Part shown: in pieces, positions 1 to 11,336 of the stretch
Layout of the letters: each line of letters begins with the position of its first letter
Numbering within the stretch: position 1 is the first letter of the stretch
NCBI GenBank assembly: GCA_963920705.1
Contig: OY987236.1
Span: 8,542,190-8,606,189 of the forward strand
Direction: 5' to 3'
Length of the DNA stretch: 64,000 bases
From: Odiellus spinosus
Taxonomy: Eukaryota; Arthropoda; Arachnida; Opiliones; Phalangiidae
The notes under the pieces: generated by a model
Databases searched by the model: none
Told to the model about the DNA's origin: nothing
What the model saw: the letters and a program-made list of their open reading frames with translations, nothing else
Made by a program: the position numbers and the translations under genes

Positions 1-2753
1 TAATATAAAGGCAAACAACTTAGAAATGAAGTCTCACGGATAATTTACGGTTAATTAAAAAAATTTATAGTGTGCTATTCACGAATAGTTTTCTTATGGA
101 TTAGTTGGATTAGAAGAAACAATATAACAGTTATAAAAAACACTCCCAAAATCGGTCAAAAATTAAAGAATGATTTAAACTTTGAAAGGCCTTCCAGGAA
201 ATATCAAATATATTAAAATGTACCTTTATATCGGTACTTATATTTTGACTTGAATTTCATGCATTTAATCTGTTCGTCTAGTGGTAAACAGTGGCTAAAA
301 TGTGTGACTAGCCTCATCATAGTTAAGTAGCTAAGGCTTAGATGTTATGATATATAGATTATTAGAAATACTTAAATTATTGACCACATCATATCTTCTA
401 TGACGTATTACCAATAAATATTTGAAATTGTTATTAGTTACTTACAGAAAAACACGCTCGTTCTTCATCAAGAGCTAAATATTAAGCAATTTAATCACGC
501 TACTTTCTAGCTTGCAATACACACACACGAGTTTTCGTTAGTTAAATAATCAGAGCAACTCTTTGCTACACGCGTTTCAGCGATTTGTATTAGAACAATG
601 CTGTTACTCAGTTGACTCGACGACTCTTATGATTGTGTTATTTCTCGCTCTCCCTAGTTGAGATGAGTTTCCACGCGCTAACGGTTTCTACTTAATGAAT
701 TTAAAAGGCTCTACGTTAACTTGGATTTACTTAAAAAGCTTACTTATATTTATTGATCTATTTAATTAGTCCCATTTTAAAGCTACTTTTGCGCTGTCCG
801 AATATGTAGTTATTAAACTTAAATATTTCTTAGACTTGTCCTTAAGGGTTTTTCTCTGGTACACTAACTTTCCTTCATTCAGCATCGTTCCTCGCACTCG
901 ATACTAAGTTTCTTCGATGTATATCCTAGCTCGACTTGAAGGGAAAAGGGTTTATCTTTTGGAGCGACGAGTGACTAATGTTTCTCGTCTCCAAGATATT
1001 TCGCTCTTCATTTTTTCTTGCCCGTGGAAAAGTTTTTCGATGATTTAAGACGAGACCCCAGTGGTTGAAGATGGGACCCTATTTATATTGGTCATAAAAC
1101 TTTTGAAACGAAAGGATCAAGGGTTTTAGTGATGTGGCTTTAGATATATATATATCTATCGCTTTTTAACCGCGATATGAAATGTTGACACTTTAATTTT
1201 TTCTCAATCGGTCTATGATTATGTCATAAATTATAGATCTTTTTTTCAACAGATATTTCAAATTTCAAAAGATATTCATTGCGACTGTTATGCTAGCAAT
1301 GTTTGGCTACGTTCAGTAACTTTCAACGTATAGAATCCGGTTTTTAGAAAGTAGTTTTTTGGGCCGCACTACGTCAGAAGCTGTTGAACATAGTTTTGGT
1401 AAGTTGTATAAAGGGGGTTTTAACCTCGTGGCAAAGCCCAAGTAATTAAATTTATAGCCCATAGCGAAAGGATCTAATTAAAAAATATAAATCATTAAGC
1501 TTTCAACATCACTAATTTATAAATTAAGTTTAAGTTTAAGTTCCTATATGGAGGGGAGAACTAATCCAAGCTTAACTTAAAATCCAAAAATATCCCGTTA
1601 AAGTAGTAAGATAAGTATTCACACCAACTCTCTCCTAGCCAGTGTATATAAAATAAATAGTAAAATACATCTCACTTAAACTTAATTTCATTCTCCCTTC
1701 GAAACCTAAAAATTACAACATTAAAGAACATCAGATATTTCAAGAAAATCTGGTTCCCTCTAAATCACTTTTAGAAAACCTAAGCTGTTATATATTATTA
1801 AACGAAAAATAAACCCTAAAGGATTAAATCTCTTTCTAGGATAGGCACTATAACGTTTAAACTGAAAAAAACTAATAACTTTGGAACCTATTTTAGCCCA
1901 AACTATATTGTTAATACGAAAAGGAATAAAAGCGTTTTACTTTTTTTATTTTTTACTTAAATTTCTAGTTGGGAATGTGATAATAAGATTATAATTAATG
2001 TCATAAGTGGATTATCTCCAAGTTAAGTAGTATTCAATAATATATCAAGGGATGTCATAAATAAGAAAGAGCCGGTACCATCCTATACTTAGTGAGAGTG
2101 GTTTTACGTTTAATTATTAGTAAGCAGACGAATTGTTCCCTTAAATGGAGAGACCTTATCAAATCAAGGTGGAATAGACTAAGCTTTAAATCTTATACAA
2201 TGAAGAGATAGACATTGGGAAAATACCTCGTCAACTTTGACCCATTTGAAAACTCTTCTTTAAATCTGTTTGATTTTTCGACCAGTTATGTGCAAAGATA
2301 GCTTGAGCCCTTTCCATAGTTTTAAACTTATAATATAGTTGCTGATGTAATGCGTGTAAAAAAAATAAATGCCTATTTAAGTATAACCCACTTGGGTTTT
2401 TCGAAGCTCGCGTCCCCCCAGTTCTCATTCATCTCATCGGAGAGAAGAGGAATTTGCATAGCCTAGAAAACTTTGGATACAGGACTAAACTTCCATATAC
2501 GAGAAGATTTATATATAAGCTTATACGAGCAGTCTTTCATTCTTTTCGATCACGCAAAACTCAAACTAGAAACTCCTTCAGGGTTTTAACAAGATCTCGC
2601 GGACAATTTAATACCCTACCCTTTAAAAATGTAGGTAATTATAATTTAAATATATTTAATCGTCATTATATAGATCATATTATAATCAATTTGTAATTTA
2701 AATTAATGCTCGGTTTATTATTTAAAAAGAGAATGGAAAAGTACGTATTGCAC
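1..2753. other. No gene recognised
   Basis: AT-rich sequence with no convincing exon, RNA gene or complete mobile element. The GGTAAACAGTGGCTAAAA word at about 282 resembles the ends of the 27.4-kb MITE. The short open frames at 2231-2696 have no recognisable similarity. Confidence 0.6.
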
Positions 2754-3069
2754 CAAGAATCCATTCAGGTTCCATAAGAATATGGGAGCATAGCTTTAGC
2801 CTCTGGTACCATCCTCCCAAACTTTGTAACAAAAGTTCGTCTGCAATTTTCCCAACATTTGTAAGCTTAGATCTTTTTCGGTCGGCTCCATTTTTATTAC
2901 CCAAAATATTATGTCAAGATCGTTAGTGGCGAGGGTTAATAATAGATTTCAGGAGCGATTTACTTTGAAAAATCGATTCGAAGCAGACGAACTTTTGCTA
3001 CAAAGTTTGGGAGGATGGTTATTGAATCGCGGCCCTCCAATATTCTTATTGAACCTGAATGGATTCTTG
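2754..3069. mobile_element. 316-bp palindromic MITE, copy 1, 7-bp TSD
   Basis: Ends are perfect inverted repeats (CAAGAATCCATTCAGGTT... and its reverse complement), with a second matched arm further in (CCTCCCAAACTTTGTA / TACAAAGTTTGGGAGG). It is flanked by ATTGCAC on both sides (2747-2753 and 3070-3076), a 7-bp target-site duplication. The same element lies at 24420-24735. It has no transposase, so it is non-autonomous. Short ORFs here on both strands share the same peptide because the arms are palindromic. They are not genes. Confidence 0.88.
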
Positions 3070-4050
3070 ATTGCACTGATTTCTTATTCTAAACAGATCT
3101 AATTATTTAAATAATATTTAAATGAAAACTTAAAACTAAAATGGAATGTCAGCTTTTGAATTACGCACAAAATATTATAAAATAATATTTCACAATTTCT
3201 AGGCAACATTTTAATGATTAATTTAAATTCTGAACTTAGGATAGGTTTAGAATATCAACGTATGGTAAATTAGGTAGATAATTATTTCAGCTTATACAAC
3301 AGCGCTGTCGCGATTGAGTTTCTTAAAGACGTCGCCAGGTGGCGAGCGCGACGCCATCAGAATATATGGGGAAATATATACTGTTTAAGGTGGGAGCCGT
3401 TGTGTTCAACCGATTGGTTTAATTTTTTACTTCCGTTATATTCCAACTTAATCAAACTATAGAATCTAAACATTCATAAACGTTTGTTCAATAATTTTTG
3501 ATGGTGATTGCTGTTAAAGAATGCTTACGAAAGAGATATCCCCTGTTACAAAAGGGGTATATTTTGTAGGAAATAGAAAGCTAATTAAGTTTTCTTCATT
3601 CATTCAGCACCGAAGGGATTTTGATAGTTTATGAAACACTCAAAATTAAAATTAGATTGAAATAATTATTATCCGATTTTATAAGCTTAGAGGAATAATC
3701 CCGGAAACTTAAGTCTTCTTCAGTTTAAAAAAAAAATAATAAGAGGGAAGTGGGTTGAACCTCTTTTATTCAAAAAATAATCTTACCCTAAGTAAACGAT
3801 TTTTTTCTTCTTCTTCATCATCGTTAACTTTGGCGTGTACCGGGGCCTGCGAGCTAGTTAACACCTAATTCACTCAATATGGTAATCCAGGAATCTTTCC
3901 TAGTTCTTTTAGAACTACCCACATACCTTCTCCTCTTTTAAAGTGGCGTGGTCACTAATTTTTCACGCATTTTCGTAACTCACGCCAAGCTAGCAAAGTT
4001 AATCTTTGGCTTTTTATACCTAGTGTGACGTAGGTTTTACTTTTCAATTC

Positions 4051-4277
4051 AATATGCTCCCATAGAGTAATGAAAGTAATCCAGCTTCTCCCCAATTAGG
4101 AATTTTTTTATTTTATAAATAATGATCCTTATTAGAAAATTCCTTCTGAATTTGACCATATAGATCAAAGGTCAAACATGGTCGAATTCTGAAAGAATTT
4201 CCCAATTCGTAACATTTTAAACCAAATTAAACGAATTAGGTAAGCAGATTTCTTTCGTTATTCTATGGGAGCATATT
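4051..4277. mobile_element. 227-bp palindromic element (MITE-like)
   Basis: Outer arms AATATGCTCCCATAGA (4051-4066) and its exact reverse complement (4262-4277). Similarity continues inward (GTAATGAAAGTAATC against the complement of GATTTCTTTCGTTAT). A second inner stem pairs AAATTCCTTCTGAATTTGACC with its imperfect complement around 4136-4201. I see no clear target-site duplication and no coding capacity. Confidence 0.65.
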
Positions 4278-4904
4278 GATTAGTCGCTCGATTTTTAAAT
4301 TCGCGAATTTGGCGAGAGATCCATATAACAACTTAATAATAGTTACAGCATCACTTTTAAGAATATTCTTAGAATCAGAAGTCGCGCGCCAAAATAAAAA
4401 AAATCTATTCATTGCCTTAGAATTTTCCATCTCTTTCCCCTCAAAAGCACTTTGTTGCATTGAGTGTATTTGCTTAAGTTGATATTCCCGCCTATTTTTA
4501 ACGCTAGATCGTGCTGGTAAAAGGATAGAATAAAAAGAAAACTGAAAATCAGGACTGAAGCCGACTGATTTACGAAAAGTTCTTTCGCCTGTAGCGAGAA
4601 GTGGCATTTATTAAAAACTTTCTAATCGATAAACTAGTTTCAAGCCCTAAAGAATCTTTCTCGGAACATTTTAAAAGGCTTAAACTGCCTGCTGGGTCAT
4701 TGCGATTTCGATCTTTAACATCGAAAAATTGGACCATTTTTAAACTTTTAAAAGTCTTTGAACAAGTTTTTCGTGTTATTGACTATATACAAATAATTCT
4801 TAAAATGAATAGTAGGCTTTATTGACGCGAAAACTTGCTCCCAGAATTCTCTTAATTTCAAACTAACGACACATAATGAACTAAATACGCTAACCTGAAA
4901 TTTA

Positions 4905-5448
4905 AGCCCCGTTTTCATGGTCGCTAGTAGCGGACAATTTTAGCAAGAAGGATCAGACAAGGAGAGGAAAAGTAGGGCTGCGTTGAGTTAGAGAGAGAAA
5001 AGCCAACCTCCCACTCGGGTGGAAAGGGGGATAGGAAATTCTCGAGGTAAACTGTTGTCACGTGGTCACTAGCGTCGTTGGCTACTACGAAGCAGATAAA
5101 GGATCCGTTTTACCCACGTGACAACATTTTACCACGAAACATCTCTACCCTCGTTCTCCCAGAGTGGGAGTTTAGGCCGACGCAGTAGGAACTGCGCCGT
5201 CACCACTTTTCCTCTCCTTGTCTGATCCTTCTTGATTTTAGCGAGCGTTTTCAAGTTCCGCGGGTCCTCCTAGCGGAAGCGGGAAATATCTATTTCAAAC
5301 AGATCGGCGCGGAAAGTGTAAATCCGCTAAAATTTGTACTTCTCCGCGATTTATTTCGGCTTTAACAAGCATGAAAACGAAACACGCGTGTAGCGGAGGC
5401 GGATTTTTCGGTTTTTTACCCGCTACTAGCGAGCATGAAAATGGAGCT
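4905..5448. mobile_element. Palindromic MITE with TA ends, interrupted by a second element
   Basis: Terminal inverted repeats AGCCCCGTTTTCATGGTCGC on the left and the matching AGCTCCATTTTCATGCTCGC (reverse complement) on the right, extending through CTAGTAGCGG. TA lies just outside each end (4903-4904 and 5449-5450), which suggests a Tc1/mariner-type TA duplication. The interior is GC-richer than its surroundings. It is interrupted by the element at 4944-5234; without it the host element is about 246 bp. Confidence 0.7.
4944..5234. mobile_element. 291-bp palindromic MITE nested in 4905-5448, 7-bp TSD
   Basis: Inverted ends CAAGAAGGATCAGACAAGG... extend to GAGGAAAAG on both sides. Internal arms GTTGTCACGTGG / CCCACGTGACAAC add a second stem. 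It is flanked by ATTTTAG at 4937-4943 and 5235-5241, an exact 7-bp duplication of the host element's sequence. It starts CAAGAA like the 316-bp family, but the rest of the terminal sequence differs. It is non-autonomous. Confidence 0.82.
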
Positions 5449-6258
5449 TAGTGCTTTAGGTTATATAATTTCTGTGGTAAGAAACAAATTAAAAATTTAA
5501 TTTTAATCTACATACACCGCTCGACTAACTAGAGCCCAAGACCGCCTTAAGTCATATTTGTCAGTGATTTTAAAATTGAATAGGACAGTTAAAAATGGAA
5601 AAGATTTAGAATTCTAAACATTTTGTATAAATTAATTTTTCACATATTTTACGCGACTTTTAGCGCTTAATTTGATTTCTGTAGATGAGTTAGATTTTAA
5701 TTTCTTACGTTCATCTGATTGGTTCGGCTTTATAATTTAATAACGTTCAAACTTAACTAAACTTTAGAAATAAATTTAAAAACTTGTTCAATATTTGTGA
5801 AAAACAAATATATTTTGTTATCACGGTGCGAGTCCAAATTTAATTTTCAACTCCTGTTTTTTTTACTTTTAAGTTACTAAAATAAGAAGTTAATTTTTCA
5901 CCTTCCCTTTGAAAGAAAAATAAACCAAATTGAAATTTATTTTCAAATTAATATTAATTTAAAGAAAAATGGTGCTAATGACTCCGCAAATTCTTGTCTA
6001 TCATATGAACTCATTCTCAGAATTAGATAATTTTAAAATTATCTGATAGAAATTTTTGACCATAACAGAAGTTATTGTATATTAGGAAATTAAACGTACG
6101 GTTTAGAAAAATCGAAAGATAACGATAAAATAAAGATAAGATAAAATTTTATTTCATTGTTTGTAGTACGCGCACGAGATTATCTTCAAGCGACCCTGAG
6201 ATTAGAAATTGCCGGTAAAACAAAGCCGTTATTTTTCTGGCATTTACAGTTTCGAAGC

Positions 6259-6293
6259 TATAAAACTCATTAGGTGAGAGAATTGAACTCAGT
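6259..6293 (+). promoter_or_regulatory. Candidate core promoter (TATA box plus Inr)
   Basis: TATAAAA lies at 6259-6265. A TCAGTT initiator at 6289-6294 has its A at 6291, so the T of the TATA box is at about -32, the canonical spacing. TCAGT is the arthropod-type initiator. Transcription from 6291 would give a 63-nt 5' leader before the ATG at 6354 with no intervening ATG. This is a sequence-only call; short motifs occur by chance in AT-rich DNA. Confidence 0.45.
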
Positions 6294-6353
6294 TTTAATT
6301 TAAGTACGCGACTAATAACTTATAATTTGCGAAAAGAATCATCAAATTTAAAA

Positions 6354-6485
6354 ATGGAAGATATTTCAATTAAAACAATAGGAAAAAATGGTGAAGAAAA
6401 AGAGTGGACGTATATGGAATGGATTAAGAGCGACAAAATTAGGATTCATAGAACGATTAACTTGTACTTGACCTTTCTTGGTATG
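6354..6485 (+). CDS. Exon 1 of the MFS transporter gene
   Basis: Residues 1-44, a hydrophilic acidic/basic N-terminus (MEDISIKTIGKNG...) running into the first part of helix 1 (INLYLTFLGM). The donor is ATG|GTAAAT in phase 0. Joining to exon 2 continues helix 1 as FLGM-GALGTLPG, which is what the family predicts. This exon is short, and I found it from the helix-1 continuity. Confidence 0.8.
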
Positions 6486-9400
6486 GTAAATATATTCAAT
6501 ATTTTTTAATTGTGAAAAACAGCGGGTAATTAAATTTTTAAATTATGCAAAATGGATATTCAAAAATACAGCAAAACAGATAATTGTGGGATCGCGTGTG
6601 ATATGTTTAAATTTTTAAATGTAAGAATATTTCGTGGGATAATTAAATTATCCAAAAAATTGAGAATTTTAGGCAATATTGATTTGAATAAAAACCTTTT
6701 TCTATGGAGTAAAAAATCAATTTTGAGACTTTGAAAATTTCTAATCAATGAAGGGTAAATGACCGAGTTTGTGAAAATAACGGCTCAAAATTCTGTAAAA
6801 CTAGACGCGTAATAATAGGACGACCCGATTACATTGTAATAATATGTTGATATCCTTAATTTAAGGTGTATTGAAACAGTGGTTTCGCTTAATTATTGCC
6901 CAATGAGTGAAGGTATAGCTTAGACCAAATTATTTCACCTTGTAAGTAATTTTCTATCGATTTTACATATAGGGTGCGCTCGGAACTTTACCAGGAGTAA
7001 CTGTATTAGACTTGCAACGGAATGTAAATGCAACATCGACTGAAATGGGTTTCTTTCTAACATGCAGATTTATCGGTTTTTGTATAGGATCCTTATTAGG
7101 TAAGGACAATAACTATTAGGAAGAAAATTATAGGCTAGGAATGCCAAAGTTAATCGAAAGTCAATCTCTGAAGGAACTCGTTGAAGGTTGATCCCGAAAT
7201 CAATTCGTTAAATTATTGCAGGAACATTAAGTATGTAGGATTTAAGAGTCAATTAAGAACGTGTTTCAATAAACTGTTGGTGCAGGTCGTCGCGAGCTCC
7301 CATATCCAACCTCGCAACGAGTTCCTTGATTTCTGGCAAGGCTCTTTGGCGAACTGGGCATTTCTATGGTATGTAATCATGGATGAAAGTATGGCGCGCC
7401 AACTCCGCCTTTCGCGAGGTGAAAGGCGGTTTTGGAAGAGCGAATTCAAAAATTAGGCATCTCCTTTTTTTTTGTCCTAATTAAACCAGGATTACTGAAA
7501 ACAGTGGGGCCACCAGTCACTTCAGAGAAAAAGGGCCCAATTGGTTTTCCATACTTTCCCCTACCATATAATTTTCTATTATATTGGTAAGGGTGCCTAT
7601 TATTATTTGACAATTTAACTAAGAATCCGGATTTCAAATTGTAAGAGAGGGAATATCAATAGCATGGATGTAAAAAAACTTGTTGGGATTGATAGACCGT
7701 TTAGCGTACGTCTTTTCAACCAGAATCTGTACATTTAAGTCCTTCTCTCCCCAATTAGTATTCTTGTTCGTCCCGCTAAAGATATTACCACAATTTGAGT
7801 TCATGATGGTACGAGGTTAAACTGTCAATGGTTTTATAAACTTAGAGAACTAAAATATAGCTAATTCTTTTAAAACAGTCGGTATCCTCTTTGGTCGTTT
7901 TCACCGCCTAATAGTCTTCACCAGTATGGTCTTCGTCATTTGCGCGATCAACGTGGCTATTCCATTTATTTCAAATTACTACGTCCTCATCGCCGTTATT
8001 CTAACTATATCTATCGTGATGGGAGCGCAAAATTCAAGTAATATTTTCGCTATACTAACCTTGTAAAAAAATTAATACGAATATACAAGTTTGTATAAAT
8101 ATAAGGCCCCGATAAGAATATGATTTAAACGTTTAAACTTGGTATACCGAATTTTTACCAAAAGAGAAAACGTTTATGATACCTGACGCGCTATCTATAG
8201 AGGAAGAATTAAGTATAATTAAAATAAAACTAGTTTATTATCTCGTGAATTTTGCCTATAACAAGCTAAAACTTTTAAAGGGATTGTAAATTCAGGAGAA
8301 CTCAACCCTGAAAGATTTTTCTAATACAAGTGGGCTAGGTATAGATGAAAACTTAAAGGGCATCTCATTTAAATTAACGTTTTTGTTAATGAAAATGGCC
8401 TATATTTCAGAAATTTACTTGTTTTTCTAGCTTTCTATTGGTTATATTCTCACGGAGTTATACTATAACTATATTGTTAAACAAAAGCGACATTCTAAAT
8501 TAGACCTGTATTCGAAGTTGCGGGTCAACGTATCGTCTGCTTATATAATCTATAGTCCCTTATTGGTTAGGGTGTTCAAGAACTGATAGAGATAGTACTG
8601 ATGACCGATTGACCAGCTATCTGGTCTATATGGCATCAAGGAATCGATAAAAGATTTATAGAACAAAGCATACAAGCAGACGACGTTCAGTAACCAACCA
8701 GTGAAATCATTCGAAATTTTTTTTTCTTTGAGAGGTTCAGTTTAAAATAATATTTAGTTATTTCGCGTTATATTTGACAGCTAATTACAATAAAATCCTT
8801 GAAATATTTAGGTTCAAATGTTCTCTGTTTGGATATGTGGATGGAGAAACCCGGTCCCTTCTTTCAAGGACTTCATTTCTCATACGGACTTGGCGCGATC
8901 CTTGGACCACTTATCGCGGAACCATTTCTCTCGCCCGACGACAATGGGTCCAACAACTCAACGATTGCCAATTCTACGGAATTCCCCACCACCACGTTAA
9001 ATCCCGAGCCTGTCAAGGACATTGGTAACGTCAAGGCCTCGTACTGCATCATCTCGGCGTTTCTTTTCGCGGTCATAATCTCTAGCGTGATTTCGATCTT
9101 AATCGACCGCACAGAAATCAAAAGCAACACCGAGAAAAAACGAGTAACCAATCAGATTCCCGGAAAACTTCTACCTCGATGTCTGATTGGTTTAGGAATG
9201 TTATTTTTAGGCGGTTATTTAGCTCTGGAAAACGTATTTACCCAATTTTTGGTCACTTTTGTCACCAAGAGTTCCCTAAAACTGAGTAAACAAACCGGTT
9301 CGTTCATAACCTCAACTTTTTGGGGAACTTATTGTTTCGCTCGTGGTATCAACGTAGTATTGGCTACCAAGATTAAACCTTTGCATCTATTATTCGTTCA

Positions 9401-9803
9401 TTTAACCATCGCCACTAGCGCGGGTATAATATTGTCCATTTTTGGCGAATCACACGCGGCAGTAATGTGGGCGGGTACGGCCATGTTGGGTTACGGTTGC
9501 GCTTCCCTATGGCCCTCAAGTTACTCGTTTATGGAAAATTACGTCGGAATCTCCGAAGTAGTTTCGGGTCTATTTACAGTATCGGGGTCTGTTAGTGGAT
9601 TCCTCTTCTCTCTAGGTGTCACCGAATTAATAGATGATTATCCCACTGTTTTGTTATACAACGTTTGTATTTGTTGCGGGATATGTATCACCGCCTTGGC
9701 TGGACAATTGAGAGTAGTATGGCATATTACTGGTAAACGTGGTAGAACGGCGTCGATAGACAGTAGTCTAGACTATTTAGCCAATGATAAATTCGTTAAT
9801 TGA
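6354..9803 (+). CDS. MFS transporter, NaGLT1/MFSD4-like (four exons)
   Basis: Spliced coding region 6354-6485, 6973-7099, 7879-8037, 8812-9803. These total 1410 nt, giving 469 residues plus the stop TGA at 9801-9803. All three introns are GT-AG and the junction phases (0, 1, 1) join without a frameshift. I count about 12 hydrophobic segments, starting near residues 34, 68, 97 and 121, with eight more in exon 4. Visible family marks are PGVTVLDL after helix 1, the motif-A-like GILFGRFHRL (88-97) between helices 2 and 3, SNVLCLDMW (141-149), and GPFFQGLHFSYGLG before helix 5. These match the MFSD4/sodium-dependent glucose transporter 1 family, whose members are usually about 450-520 residues long. 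The predicted extracellular loop after helix 5 carries several N-glycosylation sequons (NGS, NNS, NST), and a further NAT lies after helix 1. The likely role is plasma-membrane uptake of a sugar or related small solute, possibly sodium-coupled. Substrate is inferred from the family only. The start ATG sits in AAAATGG and opens a charged cytosolic N-terminus. Confidence 0.88.
6973..7099 (+). CDS. Exon 2 of the MFS transporter gene
   Basis: Residues 45-86 plus the first base of codon 87. The acceptor is ...TTTTACATATAG and the donor is G|GTAAGG. It encodes the end of helix 1, the PGVTVLDLQ family motif, an NAT glycosylation sequon and helix 2 (MGFFLTCRFIGFCIGSLL). Confidence 0.85.
7879..8037 (+). 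CDS. Exon 3 of the MFS transporter gene
   Basis: Completes codon 87 (Val) and encodes residues 88-139 plus one base. The acceptor is TTTTAAAACAG and the donor is A|GTAATA. It holds the motif-A-like loop GILFGRFHRL and helices 3 and 4. Its 159 nt are divisible by three, so skipping it would keep the frame but remove two helices. Confidence 0.85.
8812..9803 (+). CDS. Exon 4 (last exon) of the MFS transporter gene
   Basis: Completes codon 140 (Ser) and encodes residues 141-469 and the stop. The acceptor is AAATATTTAG. It carries helices 5-12, the glycosylated loop and the C-terminal tail ending in DYLANDKFVN. The sequence is clearly less AT-rich than its flanks, as expected for coding DNA. Upstream in-frame codons at 8799-8811 belong to the intron. 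Confidence 0.9.
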
Positions 9804-10575
9804 GTGTATTGAAATTTGTATAATATTGATTGTAATTTAAAAAAATATGTAAATAAGAATGGATACGGGTTAAGTTATTTTACCCAGTGAGGAACTCACT
9901 ATTTAAACTTCAACGTTTCAAGAAAGATATGAACATAAGGAAACACTTGCTTAAAACTAATTGTGGGCAATTCATTCAATGCATCTCTAAAGAGGAGATG
10001 CATTAACAGTTCAATAGTCGACAGATAGTAAAGCGTAAATTATTTGGCTAACGATAAATATTTTAATTGATTATAGATTTAATTGAAATTTCTATAATAT
10101 CAGTTGCAATTGAATGTAAATATGAATGGAACAATTGATCCTTATATTCATTATCTAAAGCGGCATACAAGTTATTCAGATACCCAGTGATGGAATCGCT
10201 ATTTAAACTTCAACGTTTCAATTAGAAAGACATGAACATCGCAAACACTTGTTTGTGCGCAAATTATTGAAATTTTTTTAGAGGCATGGAGTAATAAACA
10301 TAGCCTAAAGAGACGATCCATTAGCCTTTTTTTTAGTCGACAGACAGTAGCGTATATTATTTGCTTAAGCATAAATACGTTTAATGGTTCAAATAATTTG
10401 AAATTTCTATAATATCCGTTGCAATTAAATGTAAATATGAATGAAATTAATGGATCGTTGTCATGTACCGCGGCTTCAACGGTACAAAAAAGATATGAAC
10501 ATGATTTAAAGATACTGAAATCTAATTGTGGGAAAATTATTAATTATTTTTAGGACATGGAGTAATAAATTAAAC
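9752..10575 (+). repeat. Tandem duplication of the gene's 3' end (about 2.9 copies)
   Basis: Unit A starts inside the last codons at 9752 (GTCGATAGACAGTAG) and runs through the 3' UTR to about 10016. Unit B (10017-10335, starting GTCGACAGATAGTA) and unit C (10336 to about 10575, starting GTCGACAGACAGTA) repeat the same order of blocks. The blocks are a tail-like stretch matching TATTTAGCCAATGATAAAT, then GAAATTT.TATAATAT, then GTAAATA.GAATG, then CAACGTTTCAA...GA.ATGAACAT. Units B and C have early stops and indels, so they are non-coding. The first AATAAA hexamers after the stop codon lie in units B (10293) and C (10564). Confidence 0.75.
10293..10298 (+). terminator. Candidate poly(A) signal AATAAA
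   Basis: First canonical AATAAA downstream of the transporter stop codon, about 490 nt after it, in GGAGTAATAAACA of duplicated unit B. A second copy lies at 10564-10569 in unit C. Unit A, next to the stop, has only variants such as GATAAA and AAATAAG, so transcripts may end earlier at a variant signal. Confidence 0.3.
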
Positions 10576-11336
10576 TTATATCTTTGACTGTACTAAAGAA
10601 GGGGTGGACCCCTGACTAAAGCGATTACGTAAAGGCGTAGGTATTTAATCATTACCAAAGGCTGTAATTACAAGATTATGCACGTGTTAACTCGGCTGAT
10701 TTTAACGATTTTAGTACATGACACTAAAAATATTAAATTATTTTCCCATCATCGCCTGCTAGTGGTTAGAAATATATTTTGTAACCAAATTATAGTTTAC
10801 CGAAAAAAAGATTTCGTAATAAACGACATTTGGAATCAAATTAAATTGTCGGATGGAGAAATTATTTCATAAATCATTACTTTTAGAGGAGGAATACTAA
10901 GTTTAACAGGGATTTTTTATCGATGCATGCAAGACGGATAGCGGAAAGATACCTCATAGATATACTGGATGTGAAGAGGTAATATTTTAGTTTTTTACTC
11001 TCATCTCTCCACAACCATTTTTTCATCTTTTCGTAGATCAGATAGTCGCTCGCGCCACTCACGAAGAGTATATAGAAACTGATTTGCAAGTCAATTTCTT
11101 CTCTGGGAGAAGGCGAGAAATAGAAGACTCAATTTCTCGCCACCGTCGTCTACGGTAAAAAAACTAAATTCTCAGTCAGAGTTAACATCGAATATGAACT
11201 TATCTTCTTTTATCACTAATAAATGACTATTAGGTTTTCTATGAAGTTACCAAGTTACTGTATCATCTAGGTTGATATAATTATAGCAAAAACAAATTGA
11301 AGGACTTATAATACCTTGAATGCATTACCTTACATA

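Noticed and set aside
2722-3102. Two ORFs sharing the peptide ADELLLQSLGGW on opposite strands
   Set aside because: The shared peptide comes from the two inverted arms of the 316-bp MITE.
8774-9151. Alternative-frame ORFs overlapping exon 4 (8774-9028, 8818-9000, 8873-9151)
   Set aside because: Shadows of the transporter exon in other frames.
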